From Bacteroidales bacterium (GTDB lineage: Bacteria > Bacteroidota > Bacteroidia > Bacteroidales > P3), in contig JAFXAD010000058.1 of the NCBI GenBank assembly GCA_017522065.1, forward strand, positions 105,540 to 169,539: a DNA stretch of 64,000 bases. The letters run 5' to 3'. This document shows positions 27,560 through 35,482 of the stretch, one piece after another (the first letter of the stretch is position 1; the number at the start of each line of letters is the position of its first letter). The notes under the pieces were generated by a model. The model was not told where the DNA came from, did no database searches, and was given only the letters and a program-made list of their open reading frames with translations. The translations under genes and the position numbers were made by a program.

Positions 27560-30172
27560 TTATAGAGTGAATCTGAATGCAATTCGTATCGAGTTGCGCT
27601 GCCGCGATGTCATCCCGTCGCAGTATGACAGTCGCCGTACAAAGTCTATGCGTATGAGTTTGAGGATGTTCTCGACGCCAACGCTGAATTCCATGTAGGG
27701 GCTTGAACCTATGGCCGATGTTCCTTCGGGCAGTTTGTATAGTCCTTGGTTGTCGGCTGCGTTGGGATTGTTTTTGTTTGAGAGTGCACCATAAAGTATG
27801 TTGAACGAGGCCACTTCGCGTAGACGCAGTCTGTTGATGAGTGGTATGTTGTTAAGTATGAGTCCTTTCAGATGGTAGTCGAGGAAAAGCGCAGCGTAGC
27901 GGTCCATAACGAACTCCATCGGTTTCATTGTGTTGAATGCTCTTGACGAGAGGAATATGTTGTCGTTTGCATCGGGGAAGCATAGGTGTGGATACGGTAC
28001 GCGGTTCCATACGGAGGCCAGTTCTGCCCGTGTGTCGAGGTAACCTAATATGCCGAGTTGGAATTTCTTTTCGACGTTGAAATCAGTACGTTGGTAGAAA
28101 AAATTGCCCGACATCAGGCCTATGCGGTGCGACAGGTTGAAGACTGGTGCATTCTTGCGCAGATGGATTGACGATGCATCGTTCGGTCGGCTGTTGTCGT
28201 CTGCATTGTATGGACTGAATGCTATTTTGCCCATCCATTCGGCCTCGGCAATGCTTTTCACGTTGCTCAGTGTGCCGTCGGCATTGTATTGTTGGTAGTT
28301 CAGTGCTCCGACTGGCGTTATGTGGCGTGCGGCAATCCATGTGTCTATGTTGACGTGGTTGTCCCATTCTTTTCTGAGTCGTCCCACGGCCTGTGCCACA
28401 TATTGTACTTTGCGGACAATGTCGTCCGAGGCGAGGATGTTGTCGCGTTCCATAATGTCGATGCTTTGACCTGGCGTTACGAGGTCGTATGATGCCGATA
28501 GGCTTATGTGGCCCAGCGGAGTCTCGTGTGCGTGGTGCCTCATGGTGTCAAAGGTGTGGATGTACGTCACATTGCCCTTCGGCCTTCGGTCGCGGAAACC
28601 GTAGGCGAGGTATCCTTCGATGAAGTTGCGATTGCTGAGCGGGGCTTTCGTCATGCCTCCAATTCTCAGTCTCCATCCTTCTTGGTGGTTGTAGCTTATG
28701 AAGTTGTATATGGGTCCGAGGTCGAAGCGGCTCGAGTCTTTCGGATAGCGGGTTGGGATGTATCCTGTGGCAAGTATTTCGGCTGTTTTTTTTATCCGTT
28801 GCATCTCGGGCAGTCGCGCAAGCTCGTAGCGGAGGCTGTCGATGACTGTCTCTTTGGCAGTGAGTTGTATGGGTCTTATCTCGTTCCATACTTTTCGCCT
28901 CATGAAGGTTTTTTGCAGACGTGCCGTGTTCGAGAGTGGTGAAAACAAGCTGTCGGGCAGGATTGTGGCGGAATCCGCGATGTTGTAGTTCTGGAATATC
29001 CTGACTTGGTGAGCGTATACTTCCTGTAGTTTTTTATGAATGAATATGCGTCCGTATGCGTCCTGCCGTTCGGGAAGGAAGATCGAGTCGTGCTGCTTGA
29101 AGGACTGCATGATGGTAAGGTCGCGGACGAAATTGAGGTTGACTTGCGAGGCCACCTTCATCGAAAAACGGGCGATGCTGTATGTGCCGTCGAGTGTGAC
29201 GTATAGTTGTCCGGTGAATCCGTAGTTGCGCTGATTGGCAGGGGTGAACGATATTTCTACGCATTGTATGCTGTCCACCATGACGGTGTCGGTGATATAG
29301 TAGTGGTAGAATACGGTGGCTATCGAAGAATTCAGCGGGCCTGTGAAGTGGTTGAGCATGAGCTCTATGTTGTTGTCGTAGATGTCTATAGGGACAAACA
29401 TTTCGCCCAGGCTTTCGTCAATGCCTTCTTGGTCCAGCATTTGGTCGAGACCTTCCTGTCGTGCTGCGGTGATGAGGGTGCGCAACTGGTTCTGGCTGCG
29501 TTGCCACGACTGTTTTTTTATCACTTCGCGCATCGAGATGGTCAGAATCGGGGTGTCGTCGAACGGTGTGACATCAATGTATTTTTCGAGGAAGCGCAGC
29601 TTGCGCCAGATGCGTTTTTTCTCGAAGTCGGGGTGGAAATCGTCGAGGGCGAGATTTGTCTTCTCGTATATTTCGCGGTCGAATTTGTCGAGCGACGATT
29701 CTCTGTTGCGGTTTTTGTGCTCTATTGTTTTTTTTATGATTTCCACGGCGGGGTTGTCTTTGCGCCTGTAGCGTGTGCGCGATTTCTTGTCGGCAGTGAC
29801 CGTCACGGTGTGCATCACGTTGGTTTTCGGCTGGAGGAGAATCTTGGCGTTGCGCGTAATCCGGCCTTTCTTGATGACGAGGTTGTGTGGTTCGTAGCCC
29901 AGCAACTGGAATCGTACCGAGTCGAGGCCATTGTTGTTGGAGATGTAGAAGCGACCGTCCATGTCGGTCGATGTGCCGATGTTCGATGAGTAGAAGCCCA
30001 CTTGCACAAAGGGGAGAGGTTCGCCGCTAACGGCATCGAAAACATGTCCTTGGATTGCTGTGAAACTGGACTGTGCTTGCACCGAAGAGACGAGGAAGGC
30101 GCGCCCTCCAGTCCTGCCAAGAAGGATTGTCAGTGCAATAAGGGTCCATATCAGGAATAGTTTTCGTTTCAT
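27560..30172 (-). CDS. DUF5686 outer-membrane protein with carboxypeptidase-regulatory-like domain
   Basis: 870 residues. After a signal peptide, a carboxypeptidase-D-regulatory-like domain (about 38-120: IQGHVFDAVSGEPLPFVQVG, STDMDGRF) leads into the DUF5686 region: a long charged helical part (about 130-290), then a C-terminal beta-barrel rich in alternating aromatic residues, ending IRIAFRFTL with a terminal aromatic signature. Similar proteins are abundant in Bacteroidota outer membranes; their function is not established. It has no TonB-dependent receptor plug. A -7 element TAACTTTG at 30226-30233 precedes it. The T9SS plug gene follows. Confidence 0.88.
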   Translation of the reverse strand: MKRKLFLIWTLIALTILLGRTGGRAFLVSSVQAQSSFTAIQGHVFDAVSGEPLPFVQVGFYSSNIGTSTDMDGRFYISNNNGLDSVRFQLLGYEPHNLVIKKGRITRNAKILLQPKTNVMHTVTVTADKKSRTRYRRKDNPAVEIIKKTIEHKNRNRESSLDKFDREIYEKTNLALDDFHPDFEKKRIWRKLRFLEKYIDVTPFDDTPILTISMREVIKKQSWQRSQNQLRTLITAARQEGLDQMLDQEGIDESLGEMFVPIDIYDNNIELMLNHFTGPLNSSIATVFYHYYITDTVMVDSIQCVEISFTPANQRNYGFTGQLYVTLDGTYSIARFSMKVASQVNLNFVRDLTIMQSFKQHDSIFLPERQDAYGRIFIHKKLQEVYAHQVRIFQNYNIADSATILPDSLFSPLSNTARLQKTFMRRKVWNEIRPIQLTAKETVIDSLRYELARLPEMQRIKKTAEILATGYIPTRYPKDSSRFDLGPIYNFISYNHQEGWRLRIGGMTKAPLSNRNFIEGYLAYGFRDRRPKGNVTYIHTFDTMRHHAHETPLGHISLSASYDLVTPGQSIDIMERDNILASDDIVRKVQYVAQAVGRLRKEWDNHVNIDTWIAARHITPVGALNYQQYNADGTLSNVKSIAEAEWMGKIAFSPYNADDNSRPNDASSIHLRKNAPVFNLSHRIGLMSGNFFYQRTDFNVEKKFQLGILGYLDTRAELASVWNRVPYPHLCFPDANDNIFLSSRAFNTMKPMEFVMDRYAALFLDYHLKGLILNNIPLINRLRLREVASFNILYGALSNKNNPNAADNQGLYKLPEGTSAIGSSPYMEFSVGVENILKLIRIDFVRRLSYCDGMTSRQRNSIRIAFRFTL

Positions 30173-30225
30173 AACAGTCTGAGGTGCTGTCTTTTTGTCA
30201 TTGTGTGTGCTGTCGGTTCGGGTTG

Positions 30226-30233
30226 CAAAGTTA
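30226..30233 (-). promoter_or_regulatory. -7 element for the DUF5686-plug operon
   Basis: The minus strand reads TAACTTTG (TAnnTTTG), 54 bases upstream of the DUF5686 ATG. Confidence 0.6.
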
Positions 30234-30301
30234 CATAAAACAAATCGAATGTTTTGTCCCGTTCTGTAACATATTATTGTCAGGAACGTACGGCCTGTGT
30301 T

Positions 30302-31234
30302 TTATATGAACCTGAATGCCGATGCTACGGCTTCATTGTATCGTTGCAGCGTCGTGGATTTCATTATTTCCTTCTTCTGTTTGCGCGGTATGTCGACATA
30401 TTCCCAAAAGGCGTGCAGATGCGATATCATCTGGCTTTCGCCACAGAGGTTTTTTGTCACGTGGCTTAATATGGCATAGTGCATGTTTTGCAGTACTTCG
30501 TGAGGGTCTTTTCCGCCGGGCATCCACGGTTTTGCCAGCAGGCCGCGTCCAATCATCACACCTTTCAGTCCGGGAATGTTTACTGGCGAATTAGGGTATC
30601 CCGAAATGCTGAATTTTCCGGTCGCGGTGTCTATTTCTGCCACGTCACCGTTATACACCATCGGATGCCGGCACAGCTCGTGGAGTTGTATGAATGATTC
30701 CAAGTCAGGTGTTCCCTTGTATTGCTGTCGGCCCAGGCGCGGGTGCAGGATGATGTGCGTCAGCGGCATGTCGTTCAATATAGGCATGCAGCGCAGGCCT
30801 TCATCTATGCTCTCTTGTCCGAGTCGCATCTTGACGCTGAATACTACGTCCGGCCGTCGACGCATCTCCTTCTCAATTTCCGCCACGCAGTCGGGGTGCT
30901 GCAGCAATCCGCTTCCGCGGCCGGCGTGAACCTGCATGGGGAAGGGGCACCCCATGTTGAGGTCTATCCTGTGCCAGCCCTGCTCCTGCAGTGCATCGCA
31001 TAGCCGAGCGAACTCTTCGCCGTCGCGGGCTATCACTTGTGGAACAGTGGGCACACCGGCGTTGCGCTCGGGGTCGGTGTCGCGTAGGTCTTTGCGTCGC
31101 ACCTCGTCGTGTTCAATTCTCACAAACGGCGTATAGTACTCGTCTACTCCGCCGACGCACTCGTGGTGCGCCTTCCGGTAGACGGCGCTGGTGTAACCCT
31201 GCAGAGGCGCGAAGGCTATATAGGGTCTTCTCAT
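30302..31234 (-). CDS. tRNA-dihydrouridine synthase family protein
   Basis: 310 residues. Dus enzymes use FMN and NADPH to reduce uridines in the tRNA D-loop. The barrel start (MRRPYIAFAPLQGYT), the catalytic-cysteine motif NMGCPFP, VKMRLG, the histidine-containing ILHPRLGRQQYKG and VYNGDV/MIGRGLL phosphate-binding motifs are present. I set the start at the ATG at 31234, which overlaps the rhodanese stop (ATGA). The same frame stays open up to 31624, but the extra N-terminus is only the out-of-frame reading of the rhodanese gene. Which Dus subtype (A, B or C) it is cannot be settled from this reading. Confidence 0.92.
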   Translation of the reverse strand: MRRPYIAFAPLQGYTSAVYRKAHHECVGGVDEYYTPFVRIEHDEVRRKDLRDTDPERNAGVPTVPQVIARDGEEFARLCDALQEQGWHRIDLNMGCPFPMQVHAGRGSGLLQHPDCVAEIEKEMRRRPDVVFSVKMRLGQESIDEGLRCMPILNDMPLTHIILHPRLGRQQYKGTPDLESFIQLHELCRHPMVYNGDVAEIDTATGKFSISGYPNSPVNIPGLKGVMIGRGLLAKPWMPGGKDPHEVLQNMHYAILSHVTKNLCGESQMISHLHAFWEYVDIPRKQKKEIMKSTTLQRYNEAVASAFRFI

Positions 31235-31602
31235 TGTACTATGGTTTTGCCGGCTTTTTGCCAGGCGAGTATGCCACCGTCGAGGTTGTAGACCGTGCAG
31301 CCTTGTTTTGTCAGCATCTCCGCTGCCTTGAGGCTGCGACGTCCGCCACGGCAGTATACGGCCACCTTGCCTTCGATGCCTTTGATGTGATCGGCAAAGA
31401 GCGAGTCTTTGACGTCGATGTTTTCCGCGCCGGCGAGGTGCCCTTCGGCATATTCCTTCGGCGTCCGCACGTCGATAAGGCACACATCGGTTTGCTCCAC
31501 CACTTTGGCAAATTCCTCCACTCCGAGGGTGATAATCTTTTCGCCGTTTCTGCAGCCAAACAGCATCGAAGTCAACAGTGTAAGCATCAGTATTCGTTTC
31601 AT
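31231..31602 (-). CDS. Rhodanese-domain lipoprotein
   Basis: 123 residues. A lipobox (MLFGC, Cys17) is followed by one rhodanese domain: LIDVRTPKEYAEGHLAGA, the active-site loop VYCRGGRRS with the catalytic Cys, and LDGGILAW. Single-domain rhodaneses transfer sulfur to cyanide or thiols. A lipid-anchored periplasmic one may handle thiosulfate or polysulfide, or simply bind. Its stop overlaps the dus start by 4 bases, so the two are translationally coupled. The promoter is the TATCTTTG at 31622-31629, only 20 bases upstream of the ATG, which leaves a very short leader. Confidence 0.92.
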   Translation of the reverse strand: MKRILMLTLLTSMLFGCRNGEKIITLGVEEFAKVVEQTDVCLIDVRTPKEYAEGHLAGAENIDVKDSLFADHIKGIEGKVAVYCRGGRRSLKAAEMLTKQGCTVYNLDGGILAWQKAGKTIVQ

Positions 31603-31621
31603 TTCTTGAATTATTTTTTTG

Positions 31622-31629
31622 CAAAGATA
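31622..31629 (-). promoter_or_regulatory. -7 element for rhodanese-dus operon
   Basis: The minus strand reads TATCTTTG (TAnnTTTG), 20 bases upstream of the rhodanese ATG. It is divergent to the micro-lipoprotein promoter 32 bases away. Confidence 0.65.
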
Positions 31630-31637
31630 TGTTTTTA

Positions 31638-31668
31638 TTTCGGATGTCAGAATTAATTCTTACTTTTG
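31638..31668 (+). promoter_or_regulatory. Near-consensus promoter for the micro-lipoprotein
   Basis: TTTC at 31638-31641 (one base off TTTG), a 19-base spacer, then TACTTTTG at 31661-31668, ending 26 bases before the ATG at 31695. Confidence 0.65.
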
Positions 31669-31694
31669 TATCCTTAAATCAATTATTTCGACTG

Positions 31695-31781
31695 ATGAGA
31701 AACGGAATCGTACTATTGGCCATGACATTATTGTCGGCTCTGGTTGGCTGCAACCGGAACCATGATTCATCCTTCGACTGA
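31695..31781 (+). CDS. 28-residue micro-lipoprotein (predicted)
   Basis: A short frame encodes Met-Arg-Asn, a hydrophobic stretch IVLLAMTLLSAL, lipobox LVGC (Cys19) and a nine-residue polar tail NRNHDSSFD. This layout (positive N-terminus, hydrophobic core, lipobox) fits a complete minimal lipoprotein, in the manner of entericidin-sized peptides. It has its own near-consensus promoter 26 bases upstream and starts with ATG. It lies alone in a 329-base gap between rhodanese and the BspA-like gene. It could also be the remnant of a longer lipoprotein gene that lost its 3' part; the downstream 150 bases show no homologous coding frame. Function unknown. Confidence 0.55.
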   Translation: MRNGIVLLAMTLLSALVGCNRNHDSSFD

Positions 31782-31931
31782 GACAGCCAAAGTGGGATAG
31801 AATAAGCCTTAGATTATGCGGTCAGTTTCTTGAAATATTTGTGGAACATTTGTGCGCTCAGGTTAGAAATATTTTACCTTATAGTTTTATCGTCATTTAA
31901 TTAAATGTTGATAGATGTTTGTGTATTAACG
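31782..31931. other. AT-rich spacer, no gene seen
   Basis: Between the micro-lipoprotein stop and the end of the BspA-like gene. No hairpin with a T-run and no coding frame that I can support. Confidence 0.5.
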
Positions 31932-33482
31932 CTACCTCAGTATCATCTTTTGTGTGTGTATTCTGTTGGGCGAGCTTATCTGTAAAATGTAGATTCCGCG
32001 AGCCAGGTGGCTTACATCAATTTCGGCTTGTTTCCCAATTGCTTTCTGTAGCAGAATGGTCTGACCTTTCGAGTTGATCAGTTCTATGATGCTTTCGCCA
32101 GCGGCAAGGGCTATGGTCAGTCGTGCCGTGGCCGGATTGGGATAGATGGAAACTGCACTGTTCTCCGACCTGTTGATGGCACCGCAGTCCTCGCGGTACT
32201 TGTCGGCAAACTGGCTCCAATAGCTGTCTGTCCACCACGTCGCGTCAGCGCCACATGGAATATAAATGGTCCCTACGTTGCCGGTTTCTTCCAGTGGGCC
32301 GCTACCTTTGACAGCTGGAGGATTTCCGACGGCGAATCTGATATATTCGAGCCAGCCATTCTGAAATACAGCCTCGCCGATGGTGTCGAGCTGACTATTA
32401 ATGGTCACTGAGTTGAGAGCGTTGTTGTTTGCGAAAGCAAGAGCACCAATCCTTTTCATATTGGCCGGCAATGTGATGTCCGAAAACGAGCATCCATTGA
32501 AACAATTGTCGAGGATGTCGGTCACCTCTGCGGGCATGTCGATGTTGCGCACCCAGGTGTTGTTTTCGAATCCGCCGACAACTCTCACGTTTGGGTTCAG
32601 CGTCACGTTAGCACCCGATTTGTGACACGAAACGAGCGTGTCGAAGCCGGCACTGTAAATCATCAGCCCATCCATCACATAGTGGGTGTTGCCGTTGGCG
32701 ATGGTGAGGTTGGTGAGCTGCGGACAATAGGAGAAAGGACATAGTCCGATGTGTGTCACGGTGGAGGGGATGACAATATTGTTGACCGTATGGCACACAT
32801 TGAACGCGAAGTCACCTATCGAGGTCAGTCCTTCGGGTAATGACACCGAAGTGGCACGACTGTTGAATCCGAAGGCTTGTCTGCCGATATGCCGCACAAA
32901 CGAGGGTACTGTGATGGTCCCGGTTTTTCCGCTGGGAACGATACAGAGGGTCAGGCTGTCCTTGCTGTAGAGGCATCCGTCGATAGACTGGTAGTGTGCG
33001 TTGGCCTCGTCAACGGTGATGCCCGTCAGGTTCTTTGCCCAGAAAGCGCCATCGCCATAGCCCTCGAATCCAGCAGGCAGGTGCAGCGTCGAGATGTTGG
33101 AATAGAGGAAGGCGTGGTCGCCGATATGCTTCAACGAATCCGGCATTTGCAGTGATGCGAAATTGCAGTCGTAGAAGCAGTAGGAGCCAAAGCTGCGGAC
33201 GGTCGCCGGAAGCGTCAGGCTTGTGACCCCGGTGCATCCTTCGAACGCAGACCTGCCCAATGCCGTCACGGTATACATAGTCCCGTCATGCACCACAGAC
33301 GGTGGTATCGTGATGGCACCGCTATAGGGATTGTCAAGCAGGAACTGGTAAAATGCCACTTCGACAGTCTGTTCCGATTCGGATGTGATGTTGTACACAA
33401 TCCCGTCGGATACAAAATAGGTCTCTTGCCCCATGGCGTATGAGTATAGGACAACAAAGATGATAAAGTAGAGTCTTTTCAT
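31932..33482 (-). CDS. BspA-type leucine-rich repeat surface protein with T9SS sorting domain
   Basis: 516 residues: signal peptide (cleavage near AMGQ), then about eight LRR_5/BspA-type repeats (about 45-400) with cores such as LGRSAFEGCTGVTSLTLP and IGDHAFLYSNISTLHLP, then a type A T9SS sorting domain (about 440-516) with SIYPNPATARLTI, GIYILQI and a basic end, KMILR. BspA-type repeats in oral and gut Bacteroidales bind fibronectin, fibrinogen or other host ligands; ligand binding here is inferred. It sits 28 bases after the membrane-anchored protein of the ECF sigma operon and probably belongs to that operon. Confidence 0.92.
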   Translation of the reverse strand: MKRLYFIIFVVLYSYAMGQETYFVSDGIVYNITSESEQTVEVAFYQFLLDNPYSGAITIPPSVVHDGTMYTVTALGRSAFEGCTGVTSLTLPATVRSFGSYCFYDCNFASLQMPDSLKHIGDHAFLYSNISTLHLPAGFEGYGDGAFWAKNLTGITVDEANAHYQSIDGCLYSKDSLTLCIVPSGKTGTITVPSFVRHIGRQAFGFNSRATSVSLPEGLTSIGDFAFNVCHTVNNIVIPSTVTHIGLCPFSYCPQLTNLTIANGNTHYVMDGLMIYSAGFDTLVSCHKSGANVTLNPNVRVVGGFENNTWVRNIDMPAEVTDILDNCFNGCSFSDITLPANMKRIGALAFANNNALNSVTINSQLDTIGEAVFQNGWLEYIRFAVGNPPAVKGSGPLEETGNVGTIYIPCGADATWWTDSYWSQFADKYREDCGAINRSENSAVSIYPNPATARLTIALAAGESIIELINSKGQTILLQKAIGKQAEIDVSHLARGIYILQISSPNRIHTQKMILR

Positions 33483-33510
33483 GGTATACTTTGAATATTA
33501 TGTGTTCGGA

Positions 33511-34053
33511 CTATTGTGTCAACTCCTGTTCGTTCGCAATGGCTCTGCTGCTTAGAGCCTCATATTGTCTGGCAAAGTCGGTAGGCTCGTAAATCGTCAC
33601 GCATCGACGATTGAGGAAAAAGAATACCGCTATGTCGTCTGGTCGAATGTCGTCGCGGTTGCCGACAGTTTCTGGAGTGTCGCGATGAGCATGATATCCA
33701 TAAAAACTGTGAAGGGATTCTATAAACTCCCGTTTTACAGAGTCGGGCAAGTCGGGCATGCCGCAAATCTCTTCAATACGTCTGGCATAGCCGAAGATGC
33801 TGTCAATCTGTTGCCATCCGCGGTCGGTTTCGGCATGTAGCACGGTGACAGGAAGACGCAGGGTGTCATCAATCTTTTTGTCGCGGATATAGACCACACT
33901 CACTCCGTCCAAATGCATATCTGCGAAATGTCGGTACACGGTGCTGCACTCTTCGGCGTTCAATTTGCGTGGCATGAAACGCCACAGAGCGACAGCGCCT
34001 ACGGCGAGAAGTGAAAAAAGTAATGTTATGAGTGTATATCTTTTCATTGTCAT
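33511..34053 (-). CDS. Membrane-anchored protein of the ECF sigma operon, unknown function
   Basis: 180 residues from the ATG at 34053, which overlaps the stop of the preceding 81-residue gene (ATGA); a second ATG lies two codons later. One N-terminal transmembrane segment or uncleaved signal (about residues 5-26) is followed by a roughly 150-residue periplasmic domain of mixed helix and strand, with a CxxxxxH-like AEECSTVYRHFADMH segment. No family is recognised. The longer frame up to 34239 gives a low-complexity His-rich extension read from the neighbouring gene and is not used. Position between sigma factor, small membrane protein and surface LRR protein suggests a signalling or assembly role. 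Confidence 0.75.
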   Translation of the reverse strand: MTMKRYTLITLLFSLLAVGAVALWRFMPRKLNAEECSTVYRHFADMHLDGVSVVYIRDKKIDDTLRLPVTVLHAETDRGWQQIDSIFGYARRIEEICGMPDLPDSVKREFIESLHSFYGYHAHRDTPETVGNRDDIRPDDIAVFFFLNRRCVTIYEPTDFARQYEALSSRAIANEQELTQ

Positions 34054-34295
34054 GTCCTGTTTGCTGTCCCATTCAAGTCTGCCAAAGCAATATCGCGCAG
34101 GTTGCGGTCGCTGACATATAACCCGTCGGGGACCGGTTGTGCCAAAACTACCAGAATGGCTATGACGGCTGATGCCATTATGGTGGTGTTCAGTATTGTG
34201 GTGCGCCTTTTGGAACGTTGCCGCTGGCGTATGCACCATTCGTCAAGGCCGTCGGTCATTGCGCGAAGCTGTTGGTGTATATTATTGTTCTCCAT
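34050..34295 (-). CDS. Small single-pass membrane protein, probable anti-sigma partner
   Basis: 81 residues: an N-terminal cytoplasmic helix-rich part of about 30 residues with basic RQRQRSKRRT, a transmembrane segment TIMASAVIAILVVLA (about 37-54), then a short periplasmic tail. Its ATG lies 14 bases inside the end of the sigma factor gene and its stop overlaps the next ATG, so all three are translationally coupled. Small membrane proteins next to ECF sigma genes in Bacteroidales are often anti-sigma factors. No zinc-binding anti-sigma motif (HxxxCxxC) is present, so this role is by position only. Confidence 0.7.
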   Translation of the reverse strand: MENNNIHQQLRAMTDGLDEWCIRQRQRSKRRTTILNTTIMASAVIAILVVLAQPVPDGLYVSDRNLRDIALADLNGTANRT

Positions 34296-34785
34296 AAATA
34301 ACCTTCAATTTTTTTATAATTCTGCAAAAACGTTGATATACAGCGTCGCTCTTTATATTGAGAGCTGACGCAATCTCGGATGCGTCGTATCCGTCCAAGC
34401 GCATCTGTATAAGTTGCCTTTCGCTGTCGCTCAGCAGTTCAGTCATCTCCTCAATGGTCTCTGATAAAACGTCTTGATGTGGACTTTCAGGTATGTCAGG
34501 CAGATTGGAAATGTCATAAAAAACAGCGTCCTTTTCTTTCCGATGCAAGTCGATAAGCACGTTCCTCGCTACACGTCTCAGCCATGCCTTCCGCCCCCGT
34601 TCGCTGGCATCGTCGCGCAACTGGTCGAATTTGAGCCACAGCGTCAGATATACCTCCTGCACCAAGTCGCGACATCTGTCCTGGTCGCCTTTTGCAAAGC
34701 GAAAGCATATCTGCCACACTGTTTGCCGGTGGCTCACCATGAACCTTTCATATTCATTATATCGTTGTGGCGAAAAATCACTCAT
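34282..34785 (-). CDS. ECF-type RNA polymerase sigma factor
   Basis: 167 residues from the ATG at 34785. Region 2 (about 10-80: YNEYERFMVSHRQTVWQICFRF, DLVQEVYLTLW, then AWLRRVARNVLIDLHR) and region 4 (about 110-165: LSDSERQLIQMRL, with the helix-turn-helix ASEIASALNIKSDAVYQR) are clear. ECF sigma factors redirect RNA polymerase to envelope-function genes when released from an anti-sigma partner. It heads a coupled operon with two membrane proteins and a T9SS-exported LRR protein. An open extension to 34902 would translate through the upstream terminator and is rejected. No TAnnTTTG is visible upstream, consistent with possible autoregulation at an ECF-type promoter. Confidence 0.92.
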   Translation of the reverse strand: MSDFSPQRYNEYERFMVSHRQTVWQICFRFAKGDQDRCRDLVQEVYLTLWLKFDQLRDDASERGRKAWLRRVARNVLIDLHRKEKDAVFYDISNLPDIPESPHQDVLSETIEEMTELLSDSERQLIQMRLDGYDASEIASALNIKSDAVYQRFCRIIKKLKVIYGEQ

Positions 34786-34829
34786 ATTATAATATACGTA
34801 AATGGAGGCGATAATCTGACATAGGAGCG

Positions 34830-34870
34830 AAAAAAAATCGAGCTGCCACTGATTTGGCAACTCGATTTTT
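34830..34870 (-). terminator. Terminator of the [FeFe]-hydrogenase operon
   Basis: A 16-bp stem (34833-34848 with 34855-34870, one G-U type mismatch) is followed on the minus strand by eight Us. It separates the hydrogenase operon from the sigma factor gene. Confidence 0.9.
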
Positions 34871-34903
34871 ATCGATTTCGGACTATCGGTCCGTGAAATC
34901 ATC

Positions 34904-35380
34904 TTATTTGTACTCGGCGAGGATGCCGGGAATCTGGTCGGGGGTCAGACGGCCGTAGACCTTGTCGCCAATCATGGCAACAGGAGCCAGACCGCAGGCA
35001 CCGACGCAACGCAGCGTATTCAGCGAGAACTTGCCGTCGGGGGTGCACTTGCCAACCTGGACGTTCAGTTCGCGTGCGAAAGCGTCGAGAACCTTCTCAG
35101 CGCCACGCACGTAGCAAGCCGTACCGAGGCAGACATCGATAGGATGCTCGCCCTTGGGCTCCATGGTGAAGAAGCTGTAGAAAGAGACAATGCCGTATAC
35201 GCGCGACACGGGGATATTCAGTTCGTGGGCGACGACTTCCTGCACCTCGGCGGGCAGATAGCCAAACTTGCCCTGTACCTGGTGGAGGACATTGATGACC
35301 TCGCCGGCACGGTTACCAAAGGATTTAGCAATCTCTTTGATGATGTTGACTTTATCTTCAGATAACTTGATATTTGCCAT
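34904..35380 (-). CDS. hydC: NuoE-like [2Fe-2S] subunit of bifurcating [FeFe] hydrogenase (HydC type)
   Basis: 158 residues, thioredoxin-like [2Fe-2S] ferredoxin. Helical N-terminus (about 1-75), then the four cysteines as CLGTAC (CX4C) and RCVGAC (CX3C), as in NuoE/HydC. It passes electrons between the FMN/NADH-binding HydB subunit and the hydrogenase core. The start at 35380 (MANIKLS) is chosen over 35461 because the longer frame runs through the repeat-filled spacer. It is last in the four-gene operon and followed by a strong terminator. Assignment to a bifurcating complex rests on the gene set, not on biochemistry. Confidence 0.92.
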   Translation of the reverse strand: MANIKLSEDKVNIIKEIAKSFGNRAGEVINVLHQVQGKFGYLPAEVQEVVAHELNIPVSRVYGIVSFYSFFTMEPKGEHPIDVCLGTACYVRGAEKVLDAFARELNVQVGKCTPDGKFSLNTLRCVGACGLAPVAMIGDKVYGRLTPDQIPGILAEYK

Positions 35381-35411
35381 TGTATTTCTGTTTTTTAGTG
35401 ATTCGTGAATT

Positions 35412-35476
35412 GTGAATAGTGAATTGACAAATGACAGCGTCAGTATCGATTCACTATTCACTTGTCACTATTCACA
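35412..35476. repeat. Inverted repeat in the hydA-hydC spacer
   Basis: GTGAATAGTGAAT (35412-35424) is perfectly inverted at 35449-35461. A partial further copy of the inverted arm follows at 35465-35476. It forms a stem with a 24-base loop in the transcript between hydA and hydC. Confidence 0.75.
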
Positions 35477-35482
35477 GTTTAT

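Noticed and set aside
31235-31624. N-terminal extension of the dihydrouridine synthase frame
   Set aside because: It is the out-of-frame reading of the rhodanese gene (Arg-rich, no domain). The true start overlaps the rhodanese stop at 31234.
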